From contig JAHDYR010000066.1 in assembly GCA_019828565.1 (NCBI GenBank), forward strand, positions 186,001 through 250,000: a stretch of DNA of 64,000 nucleotides. Reading direction: 5' to 3'. The stretch comes from Carpediemonas membranifera (lineage: Eukaryota > Fornicata). Positions 56,162-64,000 of the stretch are shown piece by piece. The stretch's first letter is position 1; each line of letters starts with the position of its first letter. A model generated the notes under the pieces. It searched no databases and was not told where the DNA came from. It was given only the letters and a program-made list of their open reading frames with translations. Both the position numbers and the translations under genes were made by a program.

Positions 56162-59113
56162 ATGGTAAGCTTGAGCATCGATTATTCATTCCCTAGCATC
56201 GAAGCAAAGGATCTTACGCAAAAACGCGTTCGTGTCTTCAAGCGTGAAGTGAGAGTCTTTAAGACGCGCCATCCTGACTTCAAGATAGCTCTACTACTGT
56301 GCGATTCCCTTCAAAAGGAGATTGAGATTCATTACGGCCTCAAGAGAGCCGAAGATCTCTCCGAAGAACAAGTCTTCGACTTCCTCACGAAGGAGTCCAT
56401 GCCGAAGAGCTTGAGCGCCCTCAAAACTCAGCTTAAGCAGCTTCAGTGCTCCACTACAGCGATCAGCAAACTCCCACTCACCACTTGCGTGCGCGAGTTC
56501 ATCGCTGACTTCATGGAGCTTGCTGAGCTCGCCGAGACCGTCGCCCTCAATGACGACGCGACTCGAGCCATGATCCCTCTTTACGGTCTTAAGTCCGCCG
56601 AAGAGGCTTTTATCGACGAAGACGGTACCGCTAAGAAGCGTACGGTCCAACGTCAGTTCACGGTGGCAGAGGCCGCGCGCCTCCGCGCCGACAAGTTCGA
56701 TAAGGTTGCACGGGAGATCTTCCTTAAGCGAATCAAGCCTAAGGCACTCTTTGAGCGCCTTGATCTAGAGTCCAAGCTCTGCGAGGCCAAGACTCTTACC
56801 TCTCTGGTTGCGGTGGCACGTGCTGTTGCCAAGGCCGAGGAGGCTCACCCAACCCCCGACCCGAGCGGCGGGGGCGAGCCTCCTAATAACAACATCAGTC
56901 TTAAGGGCAGCGCGCCACAGACCCAGAAATCAGAGACGCCCTCCACGGTGCTGCCTGGCAAGAGAAAGATGCGCCCTTGCCGGCACTGCGGACAGATGCA
57001 TTACGACAATCTGTGTCCCACTCTCAGCGTCAACAAGCCAGAGTCCAATAAGCGTAGTGCCCCGCCGTTGAAGACGTACCCAAAGAGAACCGGCGACCAC
57101 ACCCTTGCACCCTTCGAAGCAATGGAGGCAGGAGACGAGGCGCTGACGACGAAGGCCATTGTAAATGGCAGAGACTATATCATGGTCGTGGACACTGGGG
57201 CCACTCATCCGTTCATCCCCGAGAACACACTACGAGAGATGAAGGAGAACGACCCAGGCATCAAGACAATCCCATGTCCGACCTTTAGAGTAAGAGTCGC
57301 GGGAGGGGCCATCGTGACAGGAAAGACAGCCGTAGAGCTCACGATCACCTTACCAGACATCGGACCGCGCGTCCTGATTGTCACGATCCGAATGCTTGTG
57401 ATCCCAGGATCGGGACGCATGCTCCTCGGATGTAGCGCTCTCAGAGCCCTCGGGCTGCTCAGCGACGAAGGCCTACACATATATAAGCCGCAGACGCCCT
57501 CGCAGGCGACTGACGGCGACGACGATATCGCGCTCGACCACCCGTACCTCGCTTGTGCAGTGGAGGACGAAGGCAGTGACCAGGTCAGCCTCATCAACAT
57601 CCCAGACTCCGAGATAGCTGGCGAGATAAGAACTCTAGCGGAGAAATACGCGCAGATATTCGACCCACACCTCCCGGAGAGCAACGGTCTGAAGCCTATG
57701 ACCATAGAGCTGACTGAGGACACCACAGTTCGAGTGGGCCCGCGCCCCTTGAACGCTCAGAAGAGGCATCTAGTGGAAGAGGAGGTGGCAAGACTGGAGA
57801 AGGAGGAGATAGTGCGACCGAGTGTCGGACCGTTTGCCTCCCCAGTCGTAGTAGTGTCGGGTGGACACAAGGGGTCTGACAAGATCCGATTATGCATAGA
57901 CTATAAGAGTCTGAACGCTATCACAGTGAAGGACCACTACCCACTGCCGAACATCCAGGAGTTCGTGCGAGAGGCCGCAGGGTGCAAGTACTACGCGACA
58001 CTTGACTTGCGTCAAGGGTACTACCAGCTCTCCATGGCGGAGGAGGACGTACATAAGACAGCGTTCATCACCCCGGACAACTACATGGAGTTCTTGCGCT
58101 GCCCGTTCGGGCTAACCAATGCCCCATCCCGCTTCCAGCGGGAGATGGACAGGGTGTATGCCCCACTGCTACACAAGGGGACCTCAGTATACATCGACGA
58201 TATCTTCGTTTACGCTCGTTCGAAGGAAGAGTTCTTAGAGATCCTTGAGAGGGTCTTCCAGAGAACTGACGAATTCAACTTGCGACTCAAGGCGCCGAAA
58301 TGCACGATAGGGGCAGCCGAAGCTGAGGTCGTGGGGTACATACTGGACGCGCAAGGGCAACGACTAGCCCCATCGCGTATCGAGGCAGTGCTAGACATGC
58401 CACCGCCGACCAACTACAAGGCCTTAGAGCGGACGCTAGGCTCCCTTAACTACGTGTCGCGCTTTGTGGACGACTCCAGCAGAGTGCTGACCCCCCTGAA
58501 TCGCCTGAGGAAGGACTCGCAGCCTGGACAACCGGTCAGTTGGACGAGTGAGCACCAGCAGGCGTTCGACAATTTCAAGCTGAAGGTGAAAGAGGCTGTG
58601 TCGCTAGCGTTCCCTGACCCTTCCAAGAAGTGGGAGTTGCACACAGACGCCAGCGCTACCGGGTTTGGAGGTGTACTTTACCAACAGCAGAGCGAGGAGA
58701 AGTGGGAGATTGTCTCCTTCTTCGCCGGGAGCTTCAGTGAAACACAACAGCGGTGGAGTACGTACGAACAAGAGTTGTACGCCATCCTGGCGTGCCTTAC
58801 CAGCAGTCACCTGTCGCCCCTGTTTAAGCTGCACCACAACCTCACAATCAGATCTGATCACAGAAATCTGATGTACCTTATGGGAAAGCGGGACCTGAAC
58901 AACAAGCTGATGAGGTGGTCTCTGATACTGAGTGACTACAAATTCAGTATCCTCCACATCGCGGGTCGAGACAATCAAGTCGCAGACCAGCTGTCCAGGG
59001 TAGAAGCCCAAGCGGGGGAGACGCTAAGCTGGAGCGAGAGAATCATGAAGGCGCAAGCAGCGCACGAGAGAGAGAGATACCTGGGTCAGGGCTGGCTACT
59101 CGAGAGACCGTGA
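56162..59113 (+). CDS. Chromovirus gag-protease-RT-RNase H polyprotein
   Basis: 983 codons from ATG 56162. Gag: helical region to about 230. CCHC-like knuckle CRHCGQMHYDNLC at 273-285. Aspartic protease VVDTGATHPFIP with D344. RT: YKSLNAITVKDHYPLPNIQE, LDLRQGYYQL, FGLTNAPSRFQREM and the catalytic YIDD at 677-680. RNase H: HTDASATGFGGVLY (D829) and WSTYEQELYAI. There is no gag/pol frameshift, so gag and pol are fused as in several chromoviruses. The frame closes at 59113, just before integrase. The protein copies the element RNA to cDNA in cytoplasmic particles. Confidence 0.92.
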   Translation: MVSLSIDYSFPSIEAKDLTQKRVRVFKREVRVFKTRHPDFKIALLLCDSLQKEIEIHYGLKRAEDLSEEQVFDFLTKESMPKSLSALKTQLKQLQCSTTAISKLPLTTCVREFIADFMELAELAETVALNDDATRAMIPLYGLKSAEEAFIDEDGTAKKRTVQRQFTVAEAARLRADKFDKVAREIFLKRIKPKALFERLDLESKLCEAKTLTSLVAVARAVAKAEEAHPTPDPSGGGEPPNNNISLKGSAPQTQKSETPSTVLPGKRKMRPCRHCGQMHYDNLCPTLSVNKPESNKRSAPPLKTYPKRTGDHTLAPFEAMEAGDEALTTKAIVNGRDYIMVVDTGATHPFIPENTLREMKENDPGIKTIPCPTFRVRVAGGAIVTGKTAVELTITLPDIGPRVLIVTIRMLVIPGSGRMLLGCSALRALGLLSDEGLHIYKPQTPSQATDGDDDIALDHPYLACAVEDEGSDQVSLINIPDSEIAGEIRTLAEKYAQIFDPHLPESNGLKPMTIELTEDTTVRVGPRPLNAQKRHLVEEEVARLEKEEIVRPSVGPFASPVVVVSGGHKGSDKIRLCIDYKSLNAITVKDHYPLPNIQEFVREAAGCKYYATLDLRQGYYQLSMAEEDVHKTAFITPDNYMEFLRCPFGLTNAPSRFQREMDRVYAPLLHKGTSVYIDDIFVYARSKEEFLEILERVFQRTDEFNLRLKAPKCTIGAAEAEVVGYILDAQGQRLAPSRIEAVLDMPPPTNYKALERTLGSLNYVSRFVDDSSRVLTPLNRLRKDSQPGQPVSWTSEHQQAFDNFKLKVKEAVSLAFPDPSKKWELHTDASATGFGGVLYQQQSEEKWEIVSFFAGSFSETQQRWSTYEQELYAILACLTSSHLSPLFKLHHNLTIRSDHRNLMYLMGKRDLNNKLMRWSLILSDYKFSILHIAGRDNQVADQLSRVEAQAGETLSWSERIMKAQAAHERERYLGQGWLLERP

Positions 59114-60416
59114 TGGAATCTGGAAGTTCGAAGGCATTCCCATCGTACCTGAAGGCGCGACGGAACTGAAGGACGAGCTCCTCCAGTACGCCCACCGCCG
59201 TCACAGTGGACGATCAGGAACTATGAGCTCCCTCAAGGATGTGGCATTCTGGCGAGGACGCGCTACCGCCGTTGCCAACCATGTCAAGGACTGCATTGTC
59301 TGTAGAAAGACCAGGCTGCGGGACTTCATCCAGACTACGAACAGCTCTACCACGGACGGCCTGACAGCGCCGTGGGAGTGCGTCTCCATTGACACGATCG
59401 GACCAATCCACGGAGAGTCGCGCTTCCACTACATCTTCGTGGCGACCGACATGTTCAGTCGTTACACTGAGCTGATGCCTGCCGAGGTCAATACGGGCCA
59501 GCAGGCTGCAAGGGCCCTCTGGCTGCTAGCCTGCCGACACGGCGTGCCGACAGTAATTCAGTCAGACAACGGTCCAGAGTACGTGAACAGCGTCATCTCG
59601 GAGCTCGTAACACTCATGCACACGTTCCACCGTAGGACACTGCCTTACCACCCTCAATCGAATGGTGTGGTAGAGCGACGCAACGCCGAAGTCATGAGAC
59701 ACGTCAGATGGCTAACACTGGCATTGAACGACTTCAGCAGGTGGGAAGAGACCCTGCCATATGTTCAACACATCCTCAATAGTGCTGTCCACACAGCAAC
59801 AGGATTCTCGCCGAACGAGGTCCTGTATGGGCGCTACGTGGAGATCGGCCAGCTGCGGAGGACACCGCCGGCGGCACCCTCTAAGATTGATGTGGTTAGG
59901 GACGTCAAGACGGCCCTAGACAACCTCCGACGCCTTCAGGAAGACGTGGTGAAGGTCATTCGAGATGAGCACCTCGCCGTCGAGCACTTTAGGGATGACA
60001 CTGAAGCGACTCAACTCAGCGCAGGGGACTTCGTCCTGGAGAGGCCAGTGAACAAATCGAAGCTACATGGCCTCAAGGGACCCTATAAGGTACTAAGAGT
60101 CCTCGAGCATAAGGCTGTCGAGATAGGCTCACTAGTCGACGACAGTGTGCGGGTTGTGCATGTGTCACGACTCAGCAGAGTCACCGTCCCTGACCTTGAT
60201 GAGGGCAGGAGATTGGCCGCGACAGACTCAGAAGAGTTCCAAGTCCAAGCCGTCCGGAAACACCGGATCAAGCGTGGCGTTCGGGAGATCTTAGTAGAAT
60301 GGGTGGGCTATTCCAATCCCACCTGGGAGAGATACGGGCCCGACAACTGGGACAATGTATTTGTTATCAGCTACATCCATGACAACTCCCTCGCTTGGAA
60401 GAAGACGAGGGGGTAG
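59103..60416 (+). CDS. Chromovirus integrase with C-terminal chromodomain (+1 phase)
   Basis: Reads DGIWKFEGIPIVPEG then HRRHSGRSG and CIVCRKT, the HHCC zinc domain. The DD35E core has D57, D115 and E151 counted from the Met at 59223 (SIDTIGP, QSDNGPEY, SNGVVERRN). GPYKVLRVLEHKAVEI corresponds to the GPF/Y module. The chromodomain near the end is ILVEWVGYSNPTWERYGPDNW. The open frame overlaps the end of the upstream ORF by about 11 nt, so a +1 shift there would fuse them. Chromodomain integrases target marked chromatin; preference here is unknown. It ends KKTRG at TAG 60414-60416, 2 bp before the LTR. Confidence 0.9.
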   Translation, partial: RDRDGIWKFEGIPIVPEGATELKDELLQYAHRRHSGRSGTMSSLKDVAFWRGRATAVANHVKDCIVCRKTRLRDFIQTTNSSTTDGLTAPWECVSIDTIGPIHGESRFHYIFVATDMFSRYTELMPAEVNTGQQAARALWLLACRHGVPTVIQSDNGPEYVNSVISELVTLMHTFHRRTLPYHPQSNGVVERRNAEVMRHVRWLTLALNDFSRWEETLPYVQHILNSAVHTATGFSPNEVLYGRYVEIGQLRRTPPAAPSKIDVVRDVKTALDNLRRLQEDVVKVIRDEHLAVEHFRDDTEATQLSAGDFVLERPVNKSKLHGLKGPYKVLRVLEHKAVEIGSLVDDSVRVVHVSRLSRVTVPDLDEGRRLAATDSEEFQVQAVRKHRIKRGVREILVEWVGYSNPTWERYGPDNWDNVFVISYIHDNSLAWKKTRG

Positions 60417-60418
60417 AG
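60397..60418 (+). other. Probable polypurine tract
   Basis: GGAAGAAGACGAGGGGG then TAGAG, purines broken by one C and one T, immediately upstream of the right LTR and overlapping the last integrase codons. Expected site of plus-strand DNA priming. Confidence 0.7.
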
Positions 60419-60488
60419 TGTTGTGGTAACACACGACGGCGCTCGAGTCAGTGCAGTTTATGTAAAGAGAATTCCGTTTGCCGCCGCA
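60419..60488 (+). repeat. Right LTR, 70 bp
   Basis: Identical to 56073-56142. Confidence 0.95.
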
Positions 60489-60492
60489 GGGG
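60489..60492 (+). repeat. Right GGGG target-site duplication
   Basis: Matches 56069-56072. Confidence 0.8.
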
Positions 60493-61454
60493 TTGAACCT
60501 TCGCACTCGTGCGGCATCGACCTTGATGGTCTTACCATTCGTGGGTGACTCTGCCATGTCTTGGACTTCATATGCCACGGTGACGCCTGATTGCTTGATG
60601 CTCTTAACGCGCCTCATCGGGCCTCTCCACCCTGGTGATAGTTTGTCAGGTGGGCGAGAGGGGTACTTGACCAAGACGTAACGACTCAGGATCTCCGTAC
60701 GCGACGAGACGGCCTTCGACCACGCGTCCTCCTTCATCGCTTGGATGCGAGCCTTCGCCAGCTGAATTGCCGCGTCGGCGGCTGCCCGGTGTGACTGCTT
60801 GGCGCTCGCTGACGCTTGCTTGGTAACGTATATTGAGCTAGGCACGGTGAGGTTATATCCCAGGACGATCTCAGCCGGTGATAGGCGGGTTGGGACTCGC
60901 GGCGTGGCGTTGATGATAAAGCTCGCGACAGGCAGGTGATGTATCCAGTTAGAGTCTCTTATGTGGAACTTGCGTGCCTTCAAGATGCGTAACACCTCCT
61001 TGTTGGCTCGCTCCACCATCCCGTTTGACTGTGGATGGTGGGCCGTAGTGATGTGCGTATCAAAGCCCAACTCCTTGGACAACCGTTGGAATAGCTTGTT
61101 GTTAAACTCTGGCCCTCCATCGGACTGTAACACCTCTGGGCACCCGAAGCGCAGTACCCAGTTGTTGACGAATGCGTCAGCTGCTGCTTCGGCTGTGGTC
61201 CCGGAGACGGCAACCAGCTCGGTCCACCGTGAGCACATGTCGACCATGACCGTAATGTGCGTCATACCGTCCCGCGTTGGGAATGGCCCCATAGTGTCGA
61301 TCGCTACGCGTTTGAACGGGGTCTCTACAGCCGTATGTAACCCGGCCACAGTCTGCTCGGGTGGTCGTTCTAGCACTTGGCACGTGGGGCAATGACATAC
61401 TGTAAGAATGGCTAGAGTCTCCCGGGAGATACTCTGGAGATACTCATGTGTCAA
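60489..61454 (-). pseudogene. Outer chromovirus integrase, 5'-truncated and split by the nested element
   Basis: Starts at a degenerate CHCPTCQ zinc end. The DD35E core is intact: D53, D112 and E148 counted from the frame start (AIDTMGP, QSDGGPEFNN, SNGMVERAN). It continues through the GPF/Y-like GPMRRVKSIKQSG to VDAARVRRFNP, where the GGGG site lies. The chromodomain is on the other side (55844-56072, minus). Right of 61454 there is a stop and no RT, so most of the element is missing. Upstream homology ends in AT-rich DNA. Confidence 0.88.
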
Positions 61455-61731
61455 CGCTGGTCAAACCTCGCGATCCAGGCGATCTCAGGCACCTCCAGAA
61501 CATCTAGAAGGTAGTTATAGAAGCATAAAAGACATGTCTGGCGTCTTGAAGTATCACATGGTGTCAGTGTTGATAAAAGAGGATAACGCATTTTATGTTG
61601 TAAATGTGAAGTGCTCGTTCGAACATGGGATCTTAACAGCGGTGTTTTATAGCTAATAGCAATGCCCTCTGAAGTTTTCAGCCTCCAGTATCTTCTACTT
61701 CCGTATGAATTAATGATTGAATCAAGAGATT
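61455..61731. other. AT-rich interval right of the outer chromovirus
   Basis: 277 bp. A minus-strand frame (61451-61762) ends EIAWIARFDQR just where the integrase homology begins, but its body is not recognisable. No LTR seen. Confidence 0.35.
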
Positions 61732-61838
61732 GAGAAAATGAAGACTTCCCCACAAAAACCAAACATGGGGGGATAATCCATGGGGGTCAAGTACTATCCG
61801 TACATACTCAGGTTCTGTGGGGAAGTCTTCATTTTCTC
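61732..61838. repeat. 23-bp perfect inverted repeat around a 61-bp spacer
   Basis: Arms 61732-61754 and 61816-61838 are exact reverse complements (left arm starts GAGAAAATGAAGACTTCCCC). The spacer holds two CATGGGGG-type boxes. Could be a 107-bp MITE or a hairpin regulatory element. No flanking target-site duplication is obvious. Confidence 0.9.
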
Positions 61839-62354
61839 GCATTCGAAAAATCTGCAAAATTTTATCAACGATGAGATGGTCTTGGAAGATTGTGCTAACA
61901 ACAGAGGTGTAACTAGATCAACAAAGGATCATGGAACCCTTGGTTTGTCCTAACGCCCGAAACAGTGCCCAAAGAGCTCGTGACACAGGTGAACGCCAGA
62001 AAGAAATGAAGTTGCTCAGAGTGTACACCATATTGTCCTAGTTCCAATACTTTTTACCATTTTCTTCCAGCTGCTTTCGTTGGCGAGTTTCATTTTTTCT
62101 TACCGTTACTTCCGCAGTATCTTGCAAGATTCAGGGGGAAATTCAAATTCACTTTTCCTTTGAGGGCAAAGCAGAATTGCGCAATAACGCATCAATGGGT
62201 ATGAGAAGCATAGAATACGTATAAAACTCAGTGTAGTTGCTGCTCACAACTTTTTGGAGGAAACAGAGCAGCGGAAGCCCCAAACCAAAAATCTTTCACA
62301 AACTCTTGTGAAACTTGTGAAATGTGAAAGTGACTTCAGCAAAAATTCCTGAGC
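61839..62354. other. AT-rich leader of the right-edge ORF
   Basis: 516 bp without a gene. Near its end, CTTTCACA (62293-62300) and TGTGAAAG (62323-62330) are inverted, with internal TCACAA/TTGTGA echoes, just upstream of the first in-frame stop before the ORF. Possibly the 5' end of a mobile element or a promoter. Confidence 0.4.
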
Positions 62355-64000
62355 ATGCACATTGTCATACAGACCTTCATTGGCACTGTCTACGACAATA
62401 CTGGCCCTCCAAGGACTGCAGAGCGTATGAACTACATTCTCGCTCATACATACCTCTCCCTTGTTGGTATTGGCGGAAATACACAGGATCGAGGCCGCCA
62501 GCGCCGAGAATTCCGTGAACTCATCTTGGAAATGGCTAACCAGGGCCTATTTGCGGACATGGAGGTCGATCCGAGATTTTTCGCCGACCCGCACGACTCT
62601 CGACCCTTCTTGCGTGCAGTACGTTCCCATAGAGGAGTCGCCCCGACCTTCGATGTCTTCGTACGTGACCACGCGCGTATTGCTGTCACCCACGAACGCT
62701 TGCGGAGACAGCACGAGGTCTCAACTGAGGAAACTGACAACTACAAGCAGATTTTGGAGCTTGTTTCTATCCTGATGTACATCAAGTCGGGTTGTAACGC
62801 AACCCATGAGCTCTTTAAGCTCATCCGTAGTCTTTCTGCGCGACTTCATATGCCAATCATCTCCAGCAAGGCTGCTGATATCTTCGTGAAGCAGTTGCAG
62901 GTCAATATCACCAAGATCAACGGCCTGGTTGCAGCGCTGACTAGACCAGAGGTTGCTTTCTTGGGTCATCTCGTCCCTGTGGAGTCTGTCACAGTCAACA
63001 CGACCTGGCGGTGGGGCAGAAATGGCACAAAGTCGAGACTCGAGTGCACCAATCGCCTAACGGTGGACGAGGGTGTCGATATCCAGCCCCTGACGGACGC
63101 GGAGAACGTCATTGACTTCAAGTGGGAGAAGCCAATGCTTGATCTTCACTACGAGACGAGCGATGAGGCCACAAGTCATCGCCCTGAGCTCAAGCAGACC
63201 CAGGGAGTCACCCTCGGCAAGCGGCTCAACAGCTCCACATGGGACAAGGTTGATCGAGTCTGGTTTGATGCCGTTCGTTACCTCAAGCAAGCTGTTCGCC
63301 ACCCGGAATGGCTCGAGTCGGACCAGCCCAACTACGTTCGATGCAAGAACGCCCTTGGCAACAGGGTTGGAGTCACGTTTAGCCCCATGAAGATCCTACT
63401 ATGGCTTGACGGGTGGAAAGGGGGTTCTGCTGCCTTCAAGCTCCGCATCTACGACCCCACAGGCTTCACATTCCCCAACAAGATTACTCCACCTTTCCGT
63501 ATAGTCGAGTATATGGGTAGCGAGGGTGATTTGTTGATGGAAGAGTCTCTTTCTCGCGTCGAGAAGGAGATTGAGCGCCTATACACGAGTCAGATACCCA
63601 TCAGAGACACTGGTGAGGTCACGATCTTCGACCATGTCATCGTCATGGGCGATCATGCCGCCCTCCGCCACATGCTGTCCAGAAAGTCGGGCCGGCCCAA
63701 CTATCCACACCCTTGCAACACGATTTACCACAAAAGTAAGGCGCTCCACCCGATAGCAGGCCGCCATCGTCTCACCATCAAGGACAACCTGGACGATAAG
63801 ACAGCATACCAGGCTGAAGTCGACGACCCGAACCGAGTTCAAGATGTACTTGCAATCTATGGCGATTTCACCAATGAACGCATGGTGTTCGAGAATTGTA
63901 GTGTCATCCCTCTTGAGAAGATCGTCATATGCCCTCCATTCATGCACGACTCGCACCGTTTACTCGAGCAGGTTGCCCATATCTGTGGTTCTTTCAAGAA
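62355..64000 (+). CDS. Unrecognised large protein, possibly DDE-type transposase, runs off the window
   Basis: Open from ATG 62355 (in-frame TGA at 62331) to the last base: at least 548 codons with no stop. Visible features: a helical N-terminal half; KILLWLDGWKGG with D352; HVIVMGDHAALRHML with D433, followed 20 residues later by PHPCNTIYH; and ICPPFMHDSHRLLEQV with D532. An Asp after a hydrophobic strand (LxxDG), then GDxxAL...C, then PPxxxHD-H recalls the layout of CMC/RAG1-related transposases, but I cannot identify a family, and the third acidic residue and C terminus are outside. An alternative is a host or viral protein of unknown fold. It adjoins a retroelement island and has an AT-rich leader. 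Confidence 0.45.
   Translation, partial: MHIVIQTFIGTVYDNTGPPRTAERMNYILAHTYLSLVGIGGNTQDRGRQRREFRELILEMANQGLFADMEVDPRFFADPHDSRPFLRAVRSHRGVAPTFDVFVRDHARIAVTHERLRRQHEVSTEETDNYKQILELVSILMYIKSGCNATHELFKLIRSLSARLHMPIISSKAADIFVKQLQVNITKINGLVAALTRPEVAFLGHLVPVESVTVNTTWRWGRNGTKSRLECTNRLTVDEGVDIQPLTDAENVIDFKWEKPMLDLHYETSDEATSHRPELKQTQGVTLGKRLNSSTWDKVDRVWFDAVRYLKQAVRHPEWLESDQPNYVRCKNALGNRVGVTFSPMKILLWLDGWKGGSAAFKLRIYDPTGFTFPNKITPPFRIVEYMGSEGDLLMEESLSRVEKEIERLYTSQIPIRDTGEVTIFDHVIVMGDHAALRHMLSRKSGRPNYPHPCNTIYHKSKALHPIAGRHRLTIKDNLDDKTAYQAEVDDPNRVQDVLAIYGDFTNERMVFENCSVIPLEKIVICPPFMHDSHRLLEQVAHICGSFK

Larger units (their letters stand above)
56073..60488 (+). mobile_element. 4416-bp Ty3/gypsy chromovirus with 70-bp LTRs
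   Basis: Identical 70-bp TG...CA repeats at both ends, GGGG target-site duplication, gag-protease-RT-RNase H in one frame, integrase with chromodomain in the +1 frame, and a purine-rich tract overlapping the stop just before the right LTR. Only 19 nt separate the left LTR from the first ATG. It is nested in a minus-strand chromovirus. Identical LTRs imply recent insertion. Confidence 0.93.

Noticed and set aside
43440-62110. Shared 14-mer TTCGTTGGCGAGTT near 43445 and 62078
   Set aside because: No extended similarity around it; a 14-base match is expected by chance in 64 kb compared with itself.
62293-62330. CTTTCACA/TGTGAAAG hairpin as a terminator
   Set aside because: Intrinsic terminators are not expected in a eukaryotic nucleus; kept only as a note in the leader region.

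Overview
The window is nuclear DNA from a flagellated unicellular eukaryote. Single-exon or lightly spliced genes for XPB, LEO1, LSM2, RPL17 (uL22), RRP40, UTP13, V-ATPase subunit H, a Golgi nucleotide-sugar transporter and a giant HYDIN-type axonemal protein are packed with gaps of roughly 15-400 bp. Introns are mostly 28-35 nt with GTTTGT or GTACGT donors, and TAAA commonly overlaps or closely follows stop codons. GC-rich coding DNA, tiny introns and TAAA 3' signals fit a free-living metamonad (Carpediemonas-like), but that placement is inference.

Region 1 (1-40,983) is an ordered gene array. After the 3' part of XPB on the plus strand, almost every gene to 39.7 kb is on the minus strand: a zinc-ribbon protein, a HOOK-like linker, an EI24-like membrane protein, a DI-GA-P repeat protein, a coiled-coil protein, a cyclase-like membrane protein, LEO1, a nucleoplasmin-FKBP, a stand-alone nucleoplasmin-like paralogue, the 4459-residue HYDIN-like protein, RRP40, a secreted-topology Cys-rich protein, LSM2, RPL17, a DEAH helicase, UTP13, V-ATPase H and Kish/TMEM167. 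The exception is a second zinc-ribbon copy, created by a 485-bp inverted duplication (1985-2469 and 5958-6442, one mismatch) that brackets the HOOK and EI24 genes. The themes are transcription and chromatin (XPB, LEO1, NPL-FKBP), RNA processing and ribosome biogenesis (LSM2, DEAH, RRP40, UTP13, RPL17), endomembranes (V-ATPase, Kish, SLC35A, EI24, HOOK) and the flagellum (HYDIN).

Region 2 (about 41-62 kb) is a nested retroelement island. It holds a tRNA-Asp, a truncated gag/RT fragment, and an unknown spliced host gene (43,781-55,781) split by a 10.7-kb LINE with a 17-bp target-site duplication. Next comes the 3' end of a minus-strand chromovirus whose integrase is itself split by a 4416-bp chromovirus with 70-bp LTRs and a GGGG target-site duplication. 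In both insertions, removing the element and one duplication copy restores the interrupted reading frame.

Region 3 (61.5-64 kb) is AT-rich DNA with a 23-bp inverted repeat, then a long open frame (62,355 to the window edge) encoding an unrecognised, possibly transposase-like protein.

Starts were placed on ATG. Several longer open frames that begin with GTG or TTG were trimmed to the first plausible ATG. Spliced genes are given as full spans with exon coordinates in the evidence.
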